Below, in pieces: positions 23,250-32,411 of a stretch of 53,212 bases of DNA. The position numbers and the translations under genes are program-made. How positions within the stretch are numbered: the stretch's first letter is position 1; every line of letters starts with the position of its first letter. The stretch is from positions 1 through 53,212 of the forward strand of contig CAZKEF010000038.1 of assembly GCA_964551735.1 (NCBI GenBank). Reading direction: 5' to 3'. The notes under the pieces were generated by a model. The model had not been told where the DNA came from and ran no database searches. It worked only from the letters and a program-made list of their open reading frames with translations. Source of the stretch: DAOUAT01 sp964551735 (lineage in GTDB: Bacteria > Chloroflexota > Anaerolineae > CG2-30-64-16).

Positions 23250-26200
23250 TTACGACAACGGCGGGAAGATCATGATCCGGTGCGCGTCGCCATCGGCCAC
23301 GTAGACCTTGCCATCGGTGCCCACGGCGATGCCGGTCGGCAGAGTGAAGGACTCAGCCTCGGTGCCGTACTGGCCCCAGGTCGCTTTAAAGCTGCCGTCA
23401 AGCCCAAAGGCCAGGATGCGATAGTTTTCCGGATCTACAGCGTAGACCAGTTTCCGCTCCGGATCTACCGCCAGGGCGGGCTTATTGACCACCGACTGCG
23501 AGCCCCAGCCGGACACGGGCCACTGCGCGATGAACTGAAACGCCTCGGTGAATTGCTGGATCCGGCGGTTCCAAGTATCAGCCACGTACCAGTTGCTGCC
23601 AGCATCCTGGGCCAGGCCCACCGGCTCGTCAAAGCGGCCATCAACGACACCACCGCCGCCCCACTGGGTGATGAAATACCCCTCGGGAGTGAACACTTGC
23701 ACCCGCTTGTTGCCGGTGTCCATGACATACAGGTTGCCATCGCGACCGACGACCAGCGTGCGCGGGCCGTAAAGCAGGCTGCCCTGGCCCAATTCGCCGC
23801 CTGTGGAGCCGAAAGTGCCCCACTTGGTCACGAATTGGCCTTCATTGGTGAACCTCTGGATGCGGTGGTTCCAGGTATCCGCCACGTAAACACTGCCGTC
23901 CTGGCCCACCGCGATGCCCCACGGCTCGTTGAACTGGCCGTCGCCGCCTGCCACGCACCCCTCGCCGGTGTCCAGCTTGCACAGGCTGCCCCACTGGCGC
24001 AAAAAGCTGCCGTCCGGGTTGAACACCTGCACCCGGTGATTGCCCGAATCGGCCACGTAGATACGCCCCTCGGCGTCCACAGCCACGGCGCGCGGGAAGC
24101 TGAACTGGCCTGCCGCGTTGCCCGCCATGCCGGCCGTGCCGACCTGCTGGATCGCGGGGATGGTGCGCTGCCCGGCTTCGTAGGGGTTGAGATCCACCGC
24201 GCCGGGGACGGTCCCAGGCGCTGCGGCCGGCGCGCCCCAGTCCCATACTTGCGCGGCGATGTCCTTGCGGATGAACACGCTGAACCGCTTCATCGGATCC
24301 CACTGGGCGGTCTTGGTGGTGTAGCGCCGGTGGATGACCACATCCCAGAACTGCCCGCGCTGCACGGGATCACGCAGGCCATCGCCGATGCGCTGCCAGC
24401 TCAACCCCTTGTACGTCTCGCGCGGCCACCAGATCAAGCGATAGCTGAACTCGTAGTAATTGTCACCCAGGTAGGGCTTGACCTTGGCGATGTTGGGATC
24501 GGCAGCGATCACCACCGGCGAATCCATGGCGTCCCGGCTGGGGCTGGTGCCGAAGTAAACCTTATTCGGATAGTCGCGGAAGTACCATTCCAGGGGCCAC
24601 GTTGCCTCATTATCGTAGGCTACACGCAGCGCGTGATCTCCGACGGTCCGCCGCGAAATCTCCTCGAGTTGCGTCATCACCAGCTTGATATCGGGCGTCG
24701 CATGCGCGTACACCATCGGTTCGATGGGATAATCATAGTTGATGTAGCTAAAACGATACGACACGCCCACCGTGAACACCAACAGCAACGCAGCCAAGCT
24801 CGTCGCAGCCGCGGCAACGCTCTGCCGCCAGCCCAGGGCCATGACCCGGTCATAGATGAAGTAAATCAGCGCCAGGGCCACGATCAGCGCCAACAGCCAC
24901 TGCGCGGTGTTACTCATGCCGTTGACCGTGACATCTGCAAAAGGTCGTTTCGTGGCAGGCGGCAGCACTGCCTTCAGGGCAAGGAGGAAAAGCGGGACCA
25001 TGCCCATCAGCCAGACCATGCCCCGCTGCCAGCCACCGCGCCAGTCAATGCCATCAATCACCTTGCCTAGCCACCAGCCGCCCAACGGGGTCATGGACAT
25101 GGCGAAGTAGACGGTGTGCCATGGCATCTTCTCGCCCACCCAGGTGAACACCGCCCAGGTCGCAGCAGGCCAGAAGACCAGGAAGGCTTCGAAGACGCGT
25201 TGGACGGATATGGGGGTGGGGGGATATGGGAGTACGGCCTCGGCCTCTTTCGCACCTTGTTTCCCTATCTCCTTGTCCCCTTGTCCCCTTGTCCCCTTGT
25301 CTCCTTGTCTCCCCCTCTCCGCGTCTCTCTCTCCCCGCGTCTCCGCCTCTCCGCGTCTCCGCAGGACTCCAACCAGCCACGCCACCGTCCCCGCCATGCT
25401 GAGCAGCCACGGCAGGAACTCGTACAACGGTATCAACAGGTAGAAGTAGTACCACGGCTGGCCCCCGCGCATCACCTCCTGCTGATCGATCCAGTAGCCC
25501 AGGGAGCCGATGAAGCCGGTGCCGATGCCCTGACCGTTGGTGAGAAACGTGGTGAAGAAGAGCAACTCAAGCGCCCAGAAAAGGCCGGCCGCGATCAGCC
25601 AGCGCCGCCCCAGCCACCAGTAGCCCAGCACGCCGCTGAAGATGAACAACAACCCCAACACCAGCCCACCCTGCCAGACAACGGCAAGCGTGACCTGCCC
25701 GGGGTTATTGAACTGGCTGATCTGCCAACCCAACGCCTTCAGCACCACGGCCGACAGGAACGGCATCACTAGTGTGAAGAGCAGCACGATCAGATCGAGT
25801 TCGCCGAACGCGGCCAGCCGCCTGCCCCAGCCCAACGCGGCGATGACGACCGCCGCAGCAGCCAGAACGGCGCCCAGCCCCAGGAAAGCAATGCCGACAA
25901 GCTGAACCTTGAAGATCACGAGCAGCAGGCCCACCGCCAACAACGGCAGCGCGACCACCACCAACGCCCGGAAGACCCGGCGGCGATTCGCAATGTCATC
26001 GCCCGGCCACACGGCTTGCCATAGCTGCGCGGCCAGCGCCAGCAGCAGGAAGATCCCGAAGATGCCGCCGAAGATGAACGATGCCTCCATGGTCAGGAAC
26101 GCCAGCCCCAGCGCCACAGCAGTCCAGACCAACCACCTGGTGCTGCGCGTCTCAAGGTAATGGAACATGGCAACCGCCAATAACACCAGCAGGCTAGTGA

Positions 26201-26651
26201 GCATCACCTCGTCCCGGATGTAGCGGCTGTGATACAAGAGCGCAGGCGAGATGGCGAACATCAACGCCGTCAAAAATGCGCCGGTCTTGCCGAGCCAGCG
26301 GCGCATCAGCCAGACGAAGGCAACCATCGCGACGCCGAACAGCGCCACCTGGATACGCGCGCTCCAGTCGTTGACGCCGAACAGGAAGTACATGATCGGG
26401 TTAAGGATGAACTTCAGCGGCCCGTGCATCATCGGCTGGTGCTGATAGCCCCGGCCGTCGTAGAGCTGCCACGAATAGACCGTGTGCAGGCTTTCATCGT
26501 GGCTCATGGGCCGGTCACCCAGGCCGATGGTGCGGCTGAGCAACGCGACCACCAACAGGATGATCCAGGCCAGCTTCTCGCCGTTCAGGCGCAAGAGGCT
26601 TAAGAACGCCCGATCCAGGACGTTTGTCTTCTCGGTTTCAACAGTTTCCAT
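23250..26651 (-). CDS. TIGR03663-type mannosyltransferase-like membrane protein fused to an NHL propeller
   Basis: A 1133-residue protein. The N-terminal 700 residues have about 13 membrane helices and the acidic loop MSHDESLHTVYSWQ after helix 1, the metal/donor site pattern of GT39/OST-like transferases that use polyprenol-phosphate sugars. The family matches TIGR03663, found beside YYY proteins. From about residue 840 to the end there are five or six NHL repeats (SFPRAVAVDAEGRIYVADSG; IYVADSGNHRVQVF; VYVADTWNHRIQRF; LYVMDTGNKRVQVF), a beta-propeller probably outside the membrane. An R/G/D-rich tract near residues 429-482 is encoded by the octamer block at 25207-25363. It is the last gene of the long glycosylation run. 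The glycan and target are unknown. Confidence 0.82.
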   Translation of the reverse strand: METVETEKTNVLDRAFLSLLRLNGEKLAWIILLVVALLSRTIGLGDRPMSHDESLHTVYSWQLYDGRGYQHQPMMHGPLKFILNPIMYFLFGVNDWSARIQVALFGVAMVAFVWLMRRWLGKTGAFLTALMFAISPALLYHSRYIRDEVMLTSLLVLLAVAMFHYLETRSTRWLVWTAVALGLAFLTMEASFIFGGIFGIFLLLALAAQLWQAVWPGDDIANRRRVFRALVVVALPLLAVGLLLVIFKVQLVGIAFLGLGAVLAAAAVVIAALGWGRRLAAFGELDLIVLLFTLVMPFLSAVVLKALGWQISQFNNPGQVTLAVVWQGGLVLGLLFIFSGVLGYWWLGRRWLIAAGLFWALELLFFTTFLTNGQGIGTGFIGSLGYWIDQQEVMRGGQPWYYFYLLIPLYEFLPWLLSMAGTVAWLVGVLRRRGEAETRGERDAERGRQGDKGTRGQGDKEIGKQGAKEAEAVLPYPPTPISVQRVFEAFLVFWPAATWAVFTWVGEKMPWHTVYFAMSMTPLGGWWLGKVIDGIDWRGGWQRGMVWLMGMVPLFLLALKAVLPPATKRPFADVTVNGMSNTAQWLLALIVALALIYFIYDRVMALGWRQSVAAAATSLAALLLVFTVGVSYRFSYINYDYPIEPMVYAHATPDIKLVMTQLEEISRRTVGDHALRVAYDNEATWPLEWYFRDYPNKVYFGTSPSRDAMDSPVVIAADPNIAKVKPYLGDNYYEFSYRLIWWPRETYKGLSWQRIGDGLRDPVQRGQFWDVVIHRRYTTKTAQWDPMKRFSVFIRKDIAAQVWDWGAPAAAPGTVPGAVDLNPYEAGQRTIPAIQQVGTAGMAGNAAGQFSFPRAVAVDAEGRIYVADSGNHRVQVFNPDGSFLRQWGSLCKLDTGEGCVAGGDGQFNEPWGIAVGQDGSVYVADTWNHRIQRFTNEGQFVTKWGTFGSTGGELGQGSLLYGPRTLVVGRDGNLYVMDTGNKRVQVFTPEGYFITQWGGGGVVDGRFDEPVGLAQDAGSNWYVADTWNRRIQQFTEAFQFIAQWPVSGWGSQSVVNKPALAVDPERKLVYAVDPENYRILAFGLDGSFKATWGQYGTEAESFTLPTGIAVGTDGKVYVADGDAHRIMIFPPLS
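25207..25363. repeat. Octamer array CCTTGTCC x5 and flanking C/T-rich block inside a gene
   Basis: Five octamers in register at 25271-25310 (three CCTTGTCC, two CCTTGTCT), flanked by TCTCC/CCGCGTCTC-type tracts. Translated in frame within the TIGR03663-type gene. Confidence 0.95.
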
Positions 26652-26670
26652 CGTTATGTCACCCTATTAT

Positions 26671-28431
26671 TCAGTCTACGCTCCGATCCACCCACAGGAT
26701 CGCGTTTACCTTCTCCGGCGCGATGCGCGTCTCGCGATACAAGAGCCACCGAATGGCCTGCTGTGCGCTTTCGAACCCGACCGGCCGCCAGCGCTGCAAC
26801 ACGGCGAACTCGGACCCGCTGTAGCGGTCGGCAAGGCGCGACTGCTCTGCCACGGGCGTGATCACCAACGGCGCCGGGTCGGAGGGCACGGACGCGACCC
26901 ACCGCAGGTTGGGGTAGTCGCGCAACTGCCAACGTAGAGCGGACACCATCGGATCCCCCTGGCGTTCCGGCCAGACAAAATCAATCGCGGCCTCACGCGT
27001 CCCACCGCCGTGCAGAGCGGTCACGTCGCGCAAGGTCCGCTGCAAGTCAACCACGTCGGTCGCAGCCACCTGGTGCAGCGCGGCCGGTTGGCGCCATGCG
27101 CCGCGATCGTAGCTCAGCGCTGCGACCTGACCCCCACTCCAGGTCAGGCCCAGCAGCAGAGGAACCACCGGCCAAGCGCGCGCCACCACACCCCAACTGC
27201 CCAGGACGCCGTAGGCCAGCCAGACCAGCACGGCCAGCAGGAACGTACCGACGCCCACACCGGTGTACAGCGCCCGCCAATCGGCCCGGTTCGCCGGGTT
27301 AGCCGCGCTAGGCAGGGCGATGGACGCAGAAAACAAGAAGGTCAGGCTGAGCGCCAGCAGCAACCACACATCGGCCTGCCCGCGCTCCGTCCACACAGCT
27401 GCCACCACCCGTGCGATGGCCGGCCCGGCCAGCAAGGCCAGCGTCAGGGCGACCAGTGCCAGATCCAACGGATGGCGGCCACGGCCTACCAGCGCCGGCA
27501 GCAATGTCACCGCGACCGCGAAACCGAGCCACTGCCCGGTGCGGTCGCCCCGCCGCCATGCCTGCGCAAGTCCCACAACCCCGAAAGCCAGCAGCAACGG
27601 CTCGCTGATGAGCAACCGCCGCGCCTGCTCCCAGGCGCCGTACTCGCCGCTCCCCGGCAGAAGCCCCGCCAGCCACGCGCCCAGCAGGCTCCCGGTCGCG
27701 GCCAGACCGGCCGGCGTGAGCATGAAAAACGTGCCGACCAACAGCAGCGTGCCGAGCACCCCGGCCAGCGCCGCGCGGCGGTGCGTTGCCACGGCCGCCC
27801 AAACGTCCGCCAGGCCGCCGCGCCACCAGACCAGCGCAATCAGGCCGGCCACGATCGCGGTGTAGGCCGCCGGCCCGGAAAGCAAGAACCCAGCCAGGGC
27901 CACGCCGGCCAACGCCACTGTGCGCGCGCCGCCGCGGCCGGCCGCCAGCCCGTTGATCGCCGCCAGCAGCGCCAGCGCGGCCGTTGGGACCAGGGCATCG
28001 CCCACGGCCAGGCGGCTGCTCCACACGGCCAGCGGCGAGAGCGCCCACAGGGCCGCCGCAGCCAGCGCGCCGCCCTGCGTCAGCCGGTCGCGCAGCGCGT
28101 AAAGCAGCAGCACCGAAAGCCCGCCCAAAAGCGCCGGCCAGAACCGCGCCGCGGTGTCAGTGGCCGGGAAGAGGCTGAAGGTGATCCGCTGCAGCGCGTG
28201 CAACAGCGGGCTGACGCCGGCCAAGTCCGGCAGGTTGCCTTGGGCCGCGGCCAAAGCCGACAGCGCGTGCGCAGCCTCGTCCGGCCCCAGGGCCGTCGCG
28301 CCCAGCCCCCACAACCGCACGCCCAGTGCGACGATGGCCAGGCCGGTATAGGCTGCCCGTTCTACGGTCAGCCAGTCGGTGGCACGAACTTCTTTTCGTA
28401 AATCGCCTATCGCTAACACGCTATCCGCCAT
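26671..28431 (-). CDS. GT39-like membrane glycosyltransferase
   Basis: A 586-residue, strongly hydrophobic protein with about 11-12 membrane helices. After helix 1 there is the loop GLGATALGPDEAAHALSALA; its DEA matches the acidic motif of PMT/ArnT-like transferases. The C-terminal 150 residues are mostly soluble (about residues 455-586, for instance VASVPSDPAPLVIT and FAVLQRWRPVGFES). It probably moves a lipid-linked sugar to a surface acceptor. ATG 28431 is chosen; upstream in-frame sequence to 28542 is a palindromic repeat, not conserved protein. It lies between the YYY gene and the TIGR03663 gene, with 19 nt to the latter. Confidence 0.75.
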   Translation of the reverse strand: MADSVLAIGDLRKEVRATDWLTVERAAYTGLAIVALGVRLWGLGATALGPDEAAHALSALAAAQGNLPDLAGVSPLLHALQRITFSLFPATDTAARFWPALLGGLSVLLLYALRDRLTQGGALAAAALWALSPLAVWSSRLAVGDALVPTAALALLAAINGLAAGRGGARTVALAGVALAGFLLSGPAAYTAIVAGLIALVWWRGGLADVWAAVATHRRAALAGVLGTLLLVGTFFMLTPAGLAATGSLLGAWLAGLLPGSGEYGAWEQARRLLISEPLLLAFGVVGLAQAWRRGDRTGQWLGFAVAVTLLPALVGRGRHPLDLALVALTLALLAGPAIARVVAAVWTERGQADVWLLLALSLTFLFSASIALPSAANPANRADWRALYTGVGVGTFLLAVLVWLAYGVLGSWGVVARAWPVVPLLLGLTWSGGQVAALSYDRGAWRQPAALHQVAATDVVDLQRTLRDVTALHGGGTREAAIDFVWPERQGDPMVSALRWQLRDYPNLRWVASVPSDPAPLVITPVAEQSRLADRYSGSEFAVLQRWRPVGFESAQQAIRWLLYRETRIAPEKVNAILWVDRSVD

Positions 28432-28446
28432 CCTCTGTCTATGAAT

Positions 28447-28527
28447 TGGAATCGAGCCTTCAGGCGGTCTCTCGCACAACCGCAGGCTTGCCGCACAACC
28501 ACCCACCCGGCTGAAGCCGCGATTCCG
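28447..28527. repeat. Short palindromic element with GGAATCG...GGCTTCAGCCGG ends
   Basis: Imperfect terminal inverted repeats of about 22 nt (28447-28468 and 28506-28527) enclose about 37 nt. It fills the 111-base gap between two genes. The same ends occur at 30133-30154 (single) and 33688-33867 (pair). Confidence 0.75.
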
Positions 28528-28542
28528 GAACATGATCCGCAT

Positions 28543-31260
28543 CTACCGCGCGTAAATGCGCACGCCATCCACGTCATACACTAGCGTTAACGCGCGGTCG
28601 AACCGTGCCAATACCGGGTCGCCGATCTGATACTTGCTCCGTTCCTGGTTGCCAACGAAGACGTAGTCCACGCCCCACCTGTCCAGCAGTGCAGGCAGCT
28701 CCTCGGGCCGGGCCGTCCGATAGATCTGATCCAGCGCCTCCGGCCGGCCCGCGGCCAGTTTGTCATAGCCCTCATTGCCGCGCCACTGCCGCTCGTGGAA
28801 GTCCCAGCCGAGCAGGGTGGGGTTCCCGGTCGCCATAGAGACCTGGCTGGCCTGGGTGTACGAGCCGCCCGACGCCTCGACCACCACCGCGTCCGGTGGG
28901 ACATTGACCCGCAGCCACTCGATGGCGGCCATCGTCGCCGGATCGAAGCGCCGCAGGCTGGCCAGGCCGTCCAGCGTGGGCCGCGGGTCGCCGCTCTCGC
29001 GGTTAACCTGGAAGTTATCCGCCTTGCTGGGCGCCGCCAGCAGCGGATACCACAGCCCGGCCACCGTCAGGGCAGCCACCAGCGAAAGGCCCAGCCCTTT
29101 GAGCGCCAGTGGCGTCCCCCGCCCCGTCAGCCGGCTCACGCCGTAAGCCGCGACCAGCGCCAGCATGACCCACGCCTGGTAATAAAACTTAAACACGGTG
29201 TTCATGCGCGTGCCGAACAGGTCGCGCAGGTACACGAACTCCGGCACGAGCGTCAAGAGCAGCGCCAGGCCGATGAGCGCAACGGCGAAGAGGTCGGAGA
29301 CTGGGAGATGGGGAGAGGGGGAGAGGGGGAGAGGAGACGCGGTGACGCGCTGACGCGGCGATTGACCATCCCCGTATCTCCCTGTCTCCTGGTCTCCTTG
29401 TCTCCTGGTCTCCGTGTCCCCCCCTCCCCGCATTCCCGCCCACAACACCCCGGCCGCCCAGGCGATGAGCACGGCCAGCGCCAGCCAGGTCCACGGGGTC
29501 GCGACGCGCAGGCGGACGGCCAGGCCCAGCAGCCCGCCCAGGGTCGGCGCGCTGACGTTGGCCTGCACGCCGGGGGCATTGAGCGCCTGCTCGACCAACA
29601 GCCGGCCGTTGGGCAGGACCGCCAACCCCAGGGCGACGGCGGCCATGAGCAGCACGGGGGTCAGCAGCGTCACCGGCAGGGTGATCGCCATGCCGCGCAG
29701 CACCGCCCGGCCTCGCCCCCGGCTCAGCAACGCCAAAAAGAAAGCCGCTGCGACCAGAAAGAGGCCAAACATCACAAAGAACTGGCTGAACCGGCTGGGG
29801 AAGAGCAGGTTCGGCAGCGCGCCGCCCAGTTGCGACTGGAAACCCAGATAGAACGGCAGGTAGAGCAGCCAGCCCAGGAGCGCCAGGACGACACCCGCGG
29901 CCGCCGCGCGGCCGGCTACCCGCCACGTCAATCCCTCAACCGACGCCCACCCGATCCCCAGCGCCAGGGCGGCCAGCCCGACGTAGATAGGGAAGTCCCA
30001 TGTGTTCAGAAACCCCAGCGCGCCCAGGACCAGGGCGGAGAGGAAGATGCCTGGGCCGCCGAGGCCGGTGACGGTGCCGAGGGAACGCCAAAAGCCTGCT
30101 GCGCGATGCGTGATGCGTGAAATGAAGTCCGCTGGAATCGAGGCTTCAGCCGGTAGTTTTCGTCCCGAACAGGCGCCGGTCGAGGCCACCAGCAACAAAT
30201 TCGCCGCCAACCCAATCGCCAGCAGCGCGAAGGGCAACGCCAGCACGTGCGGGTGCATGTCGCCCAGCAGGAAGCTAAAAAACGGGAACTCGTCGATCAC
30301 CTCGACCGAATTGCCCAGCAGGTCTTTGTCGTGGATCACCCGCGACGCGCGCCACCACCACCAGAAGCCGCCCGTCCAGTTACCCGTGGGCGGGGCATCG
30401 AACATCCCTTTGATATCCAACCAGCGAACGAAACGCTCAGCCAGGACGCCGCGCTGATAGAGACTGTCTATGAACCCCTGCAGGTTGCCGACCACGCCGA
30501 CAAACAAGGCGCCGAGGAGACCATAGCCGATGGCGCGGGCGTCGCCGGACGTGCTGCGTGCTGCGTGCTGCGTGCTGCGTGTCTCAGGTCCGCACGAGCC
30601 AGCTTCCAGCTTCCGGTTTCCAGCCAGCCGCACCAGGTCATAGACGATCCCGAACGCGCCGACCATGACCAGGGCGTACCAGAGCGCGACCCCCAGGTTG
30701 AAACCGACCTCCGGCAGCACGCCAGTCAGCCGGATCAGCAAGGCCAGCATCACGTAACCGAAGTAGTAGTAGGAGATGCCGTAGCCGGAAAGCCAGGGGT
30801 CTTGGGGCGGAAAGAAACGGCTGCGCAGCACGCCGTTGATGAACGCGAACTCCATCGGCTTCTCGGTGCCGCTGATCTCCGGGTTGTAGGCCCGAAACAC
30901 GGCCCAACCGGCGAAAACGACCAGGAAGAGCAGCTCCGTGGCCAGCACCAGCCAACGATTGTCGCGCAGCCAGGCCACCAAAGGCCGCACCCCATCGGCG
31001 CCGCGGCGCCAGGCGTCACGCCCCAGCCAGGCCGAGGCCCCGGCCACCAGGAACAGCGCGACAGCCGTGCCGCCCAGGTCGTTCGGCAGCAGATGGAAGA
31101 TCGCACCCAGCCAAAGTACATGGGAGACGAGGAGCAGCCCTAACGCCTTGGCAAACGGATAGCCGCGGCCGGGCAGCCGCGCGAACAGCCGCCAGGTTAA
31201 CGGCAGCGCGGCCAGGCCCAAGAGCTGGATCACCAACCACCAGAGGATAACTGAAAGCAT
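28543..31260 (-). CDS. DUF2298 / Chlor_Arch_YYY membrane protein
   Basis: A 905-residue protein with about 18-20 hydrophobic segments. It carries the YYY-family signature: GTEKPMEFAFINGVLRSRFF, PWLSGYGISYYYFGY, DEFPFFSFLLGDMHPHVLAL and RMNTVFKFYYQAWV. The C-terminal soluble tail has VVVEASGGSYTQ and WGVDYVFVGNQE. The family (DUF2298, TIGR03662) is known from Chloroflexi and archaea; its fold suggests a polyprenol-sugar glycosyltransferase, but activity is unproven. Three soluble loops carry in-frame repeat insertions, near residues 213-237, 369-387 and 610-655. It follows the anti-sigma gene by 15 nt. Confidence 0.85.
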   Translation of the reverse strand: MLSVILWWLVIQLLGLAALPLTWRLFARLPGRGYPFAKALGLLLVSHVLWLGAIFHLLPNDLGGTAVALFLVAGASAWLGRDAWRRGADGVRPLVAWLRDNRWLVLATELLFLVVFAGWAVFRAYNPEISGTEKPMEFAFINGVLRSRFFPPQDPWLSGYGISYYYFGYVMLALLIRLTGVLPEVGFNLGVALWYALVMVGAFGIVYDLVRLAGNRKLEAGSCGPETRSTQHAARSTSGDARAIGYGLLGALFVGVVGNLQGFIDSLYQRGVLAERFVRWLDIKGMFDAPPTGNWTGGFWWWWRASRVIHDKDLLGNSVEVIDEFPFFSFLLGDMHPHVLALPFALLAIGLAANLLLVASTGACSGRKLPAEASIPADFISRITHRAAGFWRSLGTVTGLGGPGIFLSALVLGALGFLNTWDFPIYVGLAALALGIGWASVEGLTWRVAGRAAAAGVVLALLGWLLYLPFYLGFQSQLGGALPNLLFPSRFSQFFVMFGLFLVAAAFFLALLSRGRGRAVLRGMAITLPVTLLTPVLLMAAVALGLAVLPNGRLLVEQALNAPGVQANVSAPTLGGLLGLAVRLRVATPWTWLALAVLIAWAAGVLWAGMRGGGDTETRRQGDQETGRYGDGQSPRQRVTASPLPLSPSPHLPVSDLFAVALIGLALLLTLVPEFVYLRDLFGTRMNTVFKFYYQAWVMLALVAAYGVSRLTGRGTPLALKGLGLSLVAALTVAGLWYPLLAAPSKADNFQVNRESGDPRPTLDGLASLRRFDPATMAAIEWLRVNVPPDAVVVEASGGSYTQASQVSMATGNPTLLGWDFHERQWRGNEGYDKLAAGRPEALDQIYRTARPEELPALLDRWGVDYVFVGNQERSKYQIGDPVLARFDRALTLVYDVDGVRIYAR
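29295..29432. repeat. G/A-rich block plus octamer array inside the YYY gene
   Basis: A GGGGAGA-type tract (29305-29338) and octamers in register at 29372-29419 (CCGTATCT, CCCTGTCT, CCTGGTCT, CCTTGTCT, CCTGGTCT, CCGTGTCC). Translated in frame into an R/Q/G/D-rich then S/P/L-rich loop. Confidence 0.9.
30103..30154. repeat. Heptamer array (GTGATGC type) joined to a solitary palindrome end
   Basis: Heptamers GCGATGC, GTGATGC and GTGAAAT (30103-30123) lie next to a 22-nt copy of the GGAATCGAGGCTTCAGCCGG end (30133-30154), inside the YYY gene. Confidence 0.75.
30550..30623. repeat. Heptamer arrays CGTGCTG x4 and CAGCTTC inside the YYY gene
   Basis: Four exact CGTGCTG units (30550-30577) and, 22 nt on, CAGCTTC/CAGCTTC/CGGTTTC units (30600-30620). 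Both are translated in frame; the second word also occurs in the glmS ribozyme insertion. Confidence 0.92.
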
Positions 31261-31275
31261 GGACAGTGATCCTAT

Positions 31276-31821
31276 CTACGGCTTCTGCTGCGCCACACCG
31301 GCGCCGGCCCATGCTGCGACCGGGCTCGGCGGCGCGGGCAGCGGCACGGGCGCAACTGCGGTAACGGGCACGACCTCAACGAGAGCGCCGGCATCGCCCT
31401 CCAGCCAAGCGATCACGGTGGCCGTGGGAGTCAGGGTCATGGTCGGTGTGGCAGTCGCCACAACGCCGCCCCCAGTCACAGAGGAGAGAAGCAGCCATGC
31501 ACCGACTAGCAAGGCGAGCACCAGGCTCGCAGGCAGCAGCGCGCGGCCCAGTGCCACACCCCATCCGATCCTCCCGTTGCTCTTTTCGATTCCCGCTGCG
31601 GCCTTGTGCTGCGCCGCCACCACGGGCCAGGGATGCTGCAGCCGAACGGGCAGGCGCGGCTCTGGCAGCGCCCGCAAGGCCTCCTCCACCTGTTCATAGC
31701 CGGCCAGGCGCGCAGCGCAGGCCGAGCACGTGAGCAGATGTGCGTCCAGGTTCACGCGCGCTGCAGGCTCCAGCCCGCGATAGGCGGCCAACGCCCTCTG
31801 GTACTCGCTGTGGCCTCTCAT
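31276..31821 (-). CDS. Anti-sigma factor (zinc-finger type)
   Basis: A 181-residue protein. The N-terminal cytosolic part has the H-x3-C-x2-C zinc-binding anti-sigma motif in DAHLLTCSACAARL (about residues 27-40). One membrane helix follows near residues 92-112 (LLPASLVLALLVGAWLLL). The outer part is a Thr/Pro/Val/Ala-rich, low-complexity tail. It should hold the ECF sigma factor at the membrane until a surface signal arrives. ATG 31821 overlaps the sigma gene stop by 4 nt, the usual layout of sigma/anti-sigma pairs. Confidence 0.87.
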   Translation of the reverse strand: MRGHSEYQRALAAYRGLEPAARVNLDAHLLTCSACAARLAGYEQVEEALRALPEPRLPVRLQHPWPVVAAQHKAAAGIEKSNGRIGWGVALGRALLPASLVLALLVGAWLLLSSVTGGGVVATATPTMTLTPTATVIAWLEGDAGALVEVVPVTAVAPVPLPAPPSPVAAWAGAGVAQQKP

Positions 31822-32339
31822 GTGCGTTTCTCCCGTTGATAGGCCCGTTGAAACATCTCTTTGCCCCGATAGACCCGCGTCTTCACCGCGCCCTCGCTGA
31901 GGCCCAGGATCGCCGCAGTTTCTGCCACGCTGAATCCGTAGTAACTGAGAAGCAGCAGTGGCGCCCGGTATTGCGGCCCCAGGCTGGCGAGGGCCGTTTC
32001 AACCGCGTCCGCCAGCCCCACCTGCTCCGCGATATCGCGTTCCCACCCTGGCGCCCACTCCGCGAACTCCCACGGCAGCCACGCGAACCGCCTGCGGCGG
32101 CGCAGTGCACTGAAGGTCGTGTTCGTGGCCACCCGGAACACCCAGGCCCTGAGATTCGCCACCTGGCTCAACCGTGCTCGCGCCTCGAAGATGCGCAGAA
32201 AGGTCTCCTGGGTCAGCTCCTCGGCCAGGCCGGCGTCCGCGGTCAGGCGGCAAATGTACGCGAAAATGGCCGACCTGTGTTGCTCGAACAGCTCGGCTAC
32301 CAACGTCGCGTCACTCTCCGCGCACACCGATCCTGCCAT
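31818..32339 (-). CDS. ECF-type RNA polymerase sigma factor
   Basis: A 173-residue sigma factor with region 2 (AIFAYICRLTADAGLAEELT, then QETFLRIFEARARL and LRAWVFRVATN) and region 4 (ALASLGPQYRAPLLLLSYYG, then AAILGLSEGAVKTRVYRGKE). The lack of region 3 and the short length are typical of ECF sigmas. ATG 32339 is preferred over TTG 32381. It sits within the run of glycosylation genes with 72 nt to the giant fusion upstream, and its anti-sigma is coupled downstream. It is a natural candidate to control this cluster, but no target promoter motif could be fixed by eye. Confidence 0.93.
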   Translation of the reverse strand: MAGSVCAESDATLVAELFEQHRSAIFAYICRLTADAGLAEELTQETFLRIFEARARLSQVANLRAWVFRVATNTTFSALRRRRRFAWLPWEFAEWAPGWERDIAEQVGLADAVETALASLGPQYRAPLLLLSYYGFSVAETAAILGLSEGAVKTRVYRGKEMFQRAYQREKRT

Positions 32340-32411
32340 ACGTTCACCCGGTATGATACTATGACTCTCGAAGGCCCCCAAAAGTCACAACCAAAGCGCA
32401 CGTCGCGGCCG

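Noticed and set aside
23208..25070. Long plus-strand open frame opposite the TIGR03663-type gene (and similar ones at 27010-28401 and 28795-30120)
   Set aside because: High GC leaves antisense frames open. Their translations are A/R/H/Q/P-rich, without domains, and the minus-strand genes explain the region.
25271..25310. CCTTGTCC arrays as a CRISPR
   Set aside because: Units are 8 bases without spacers, and they lie in a translated gene.
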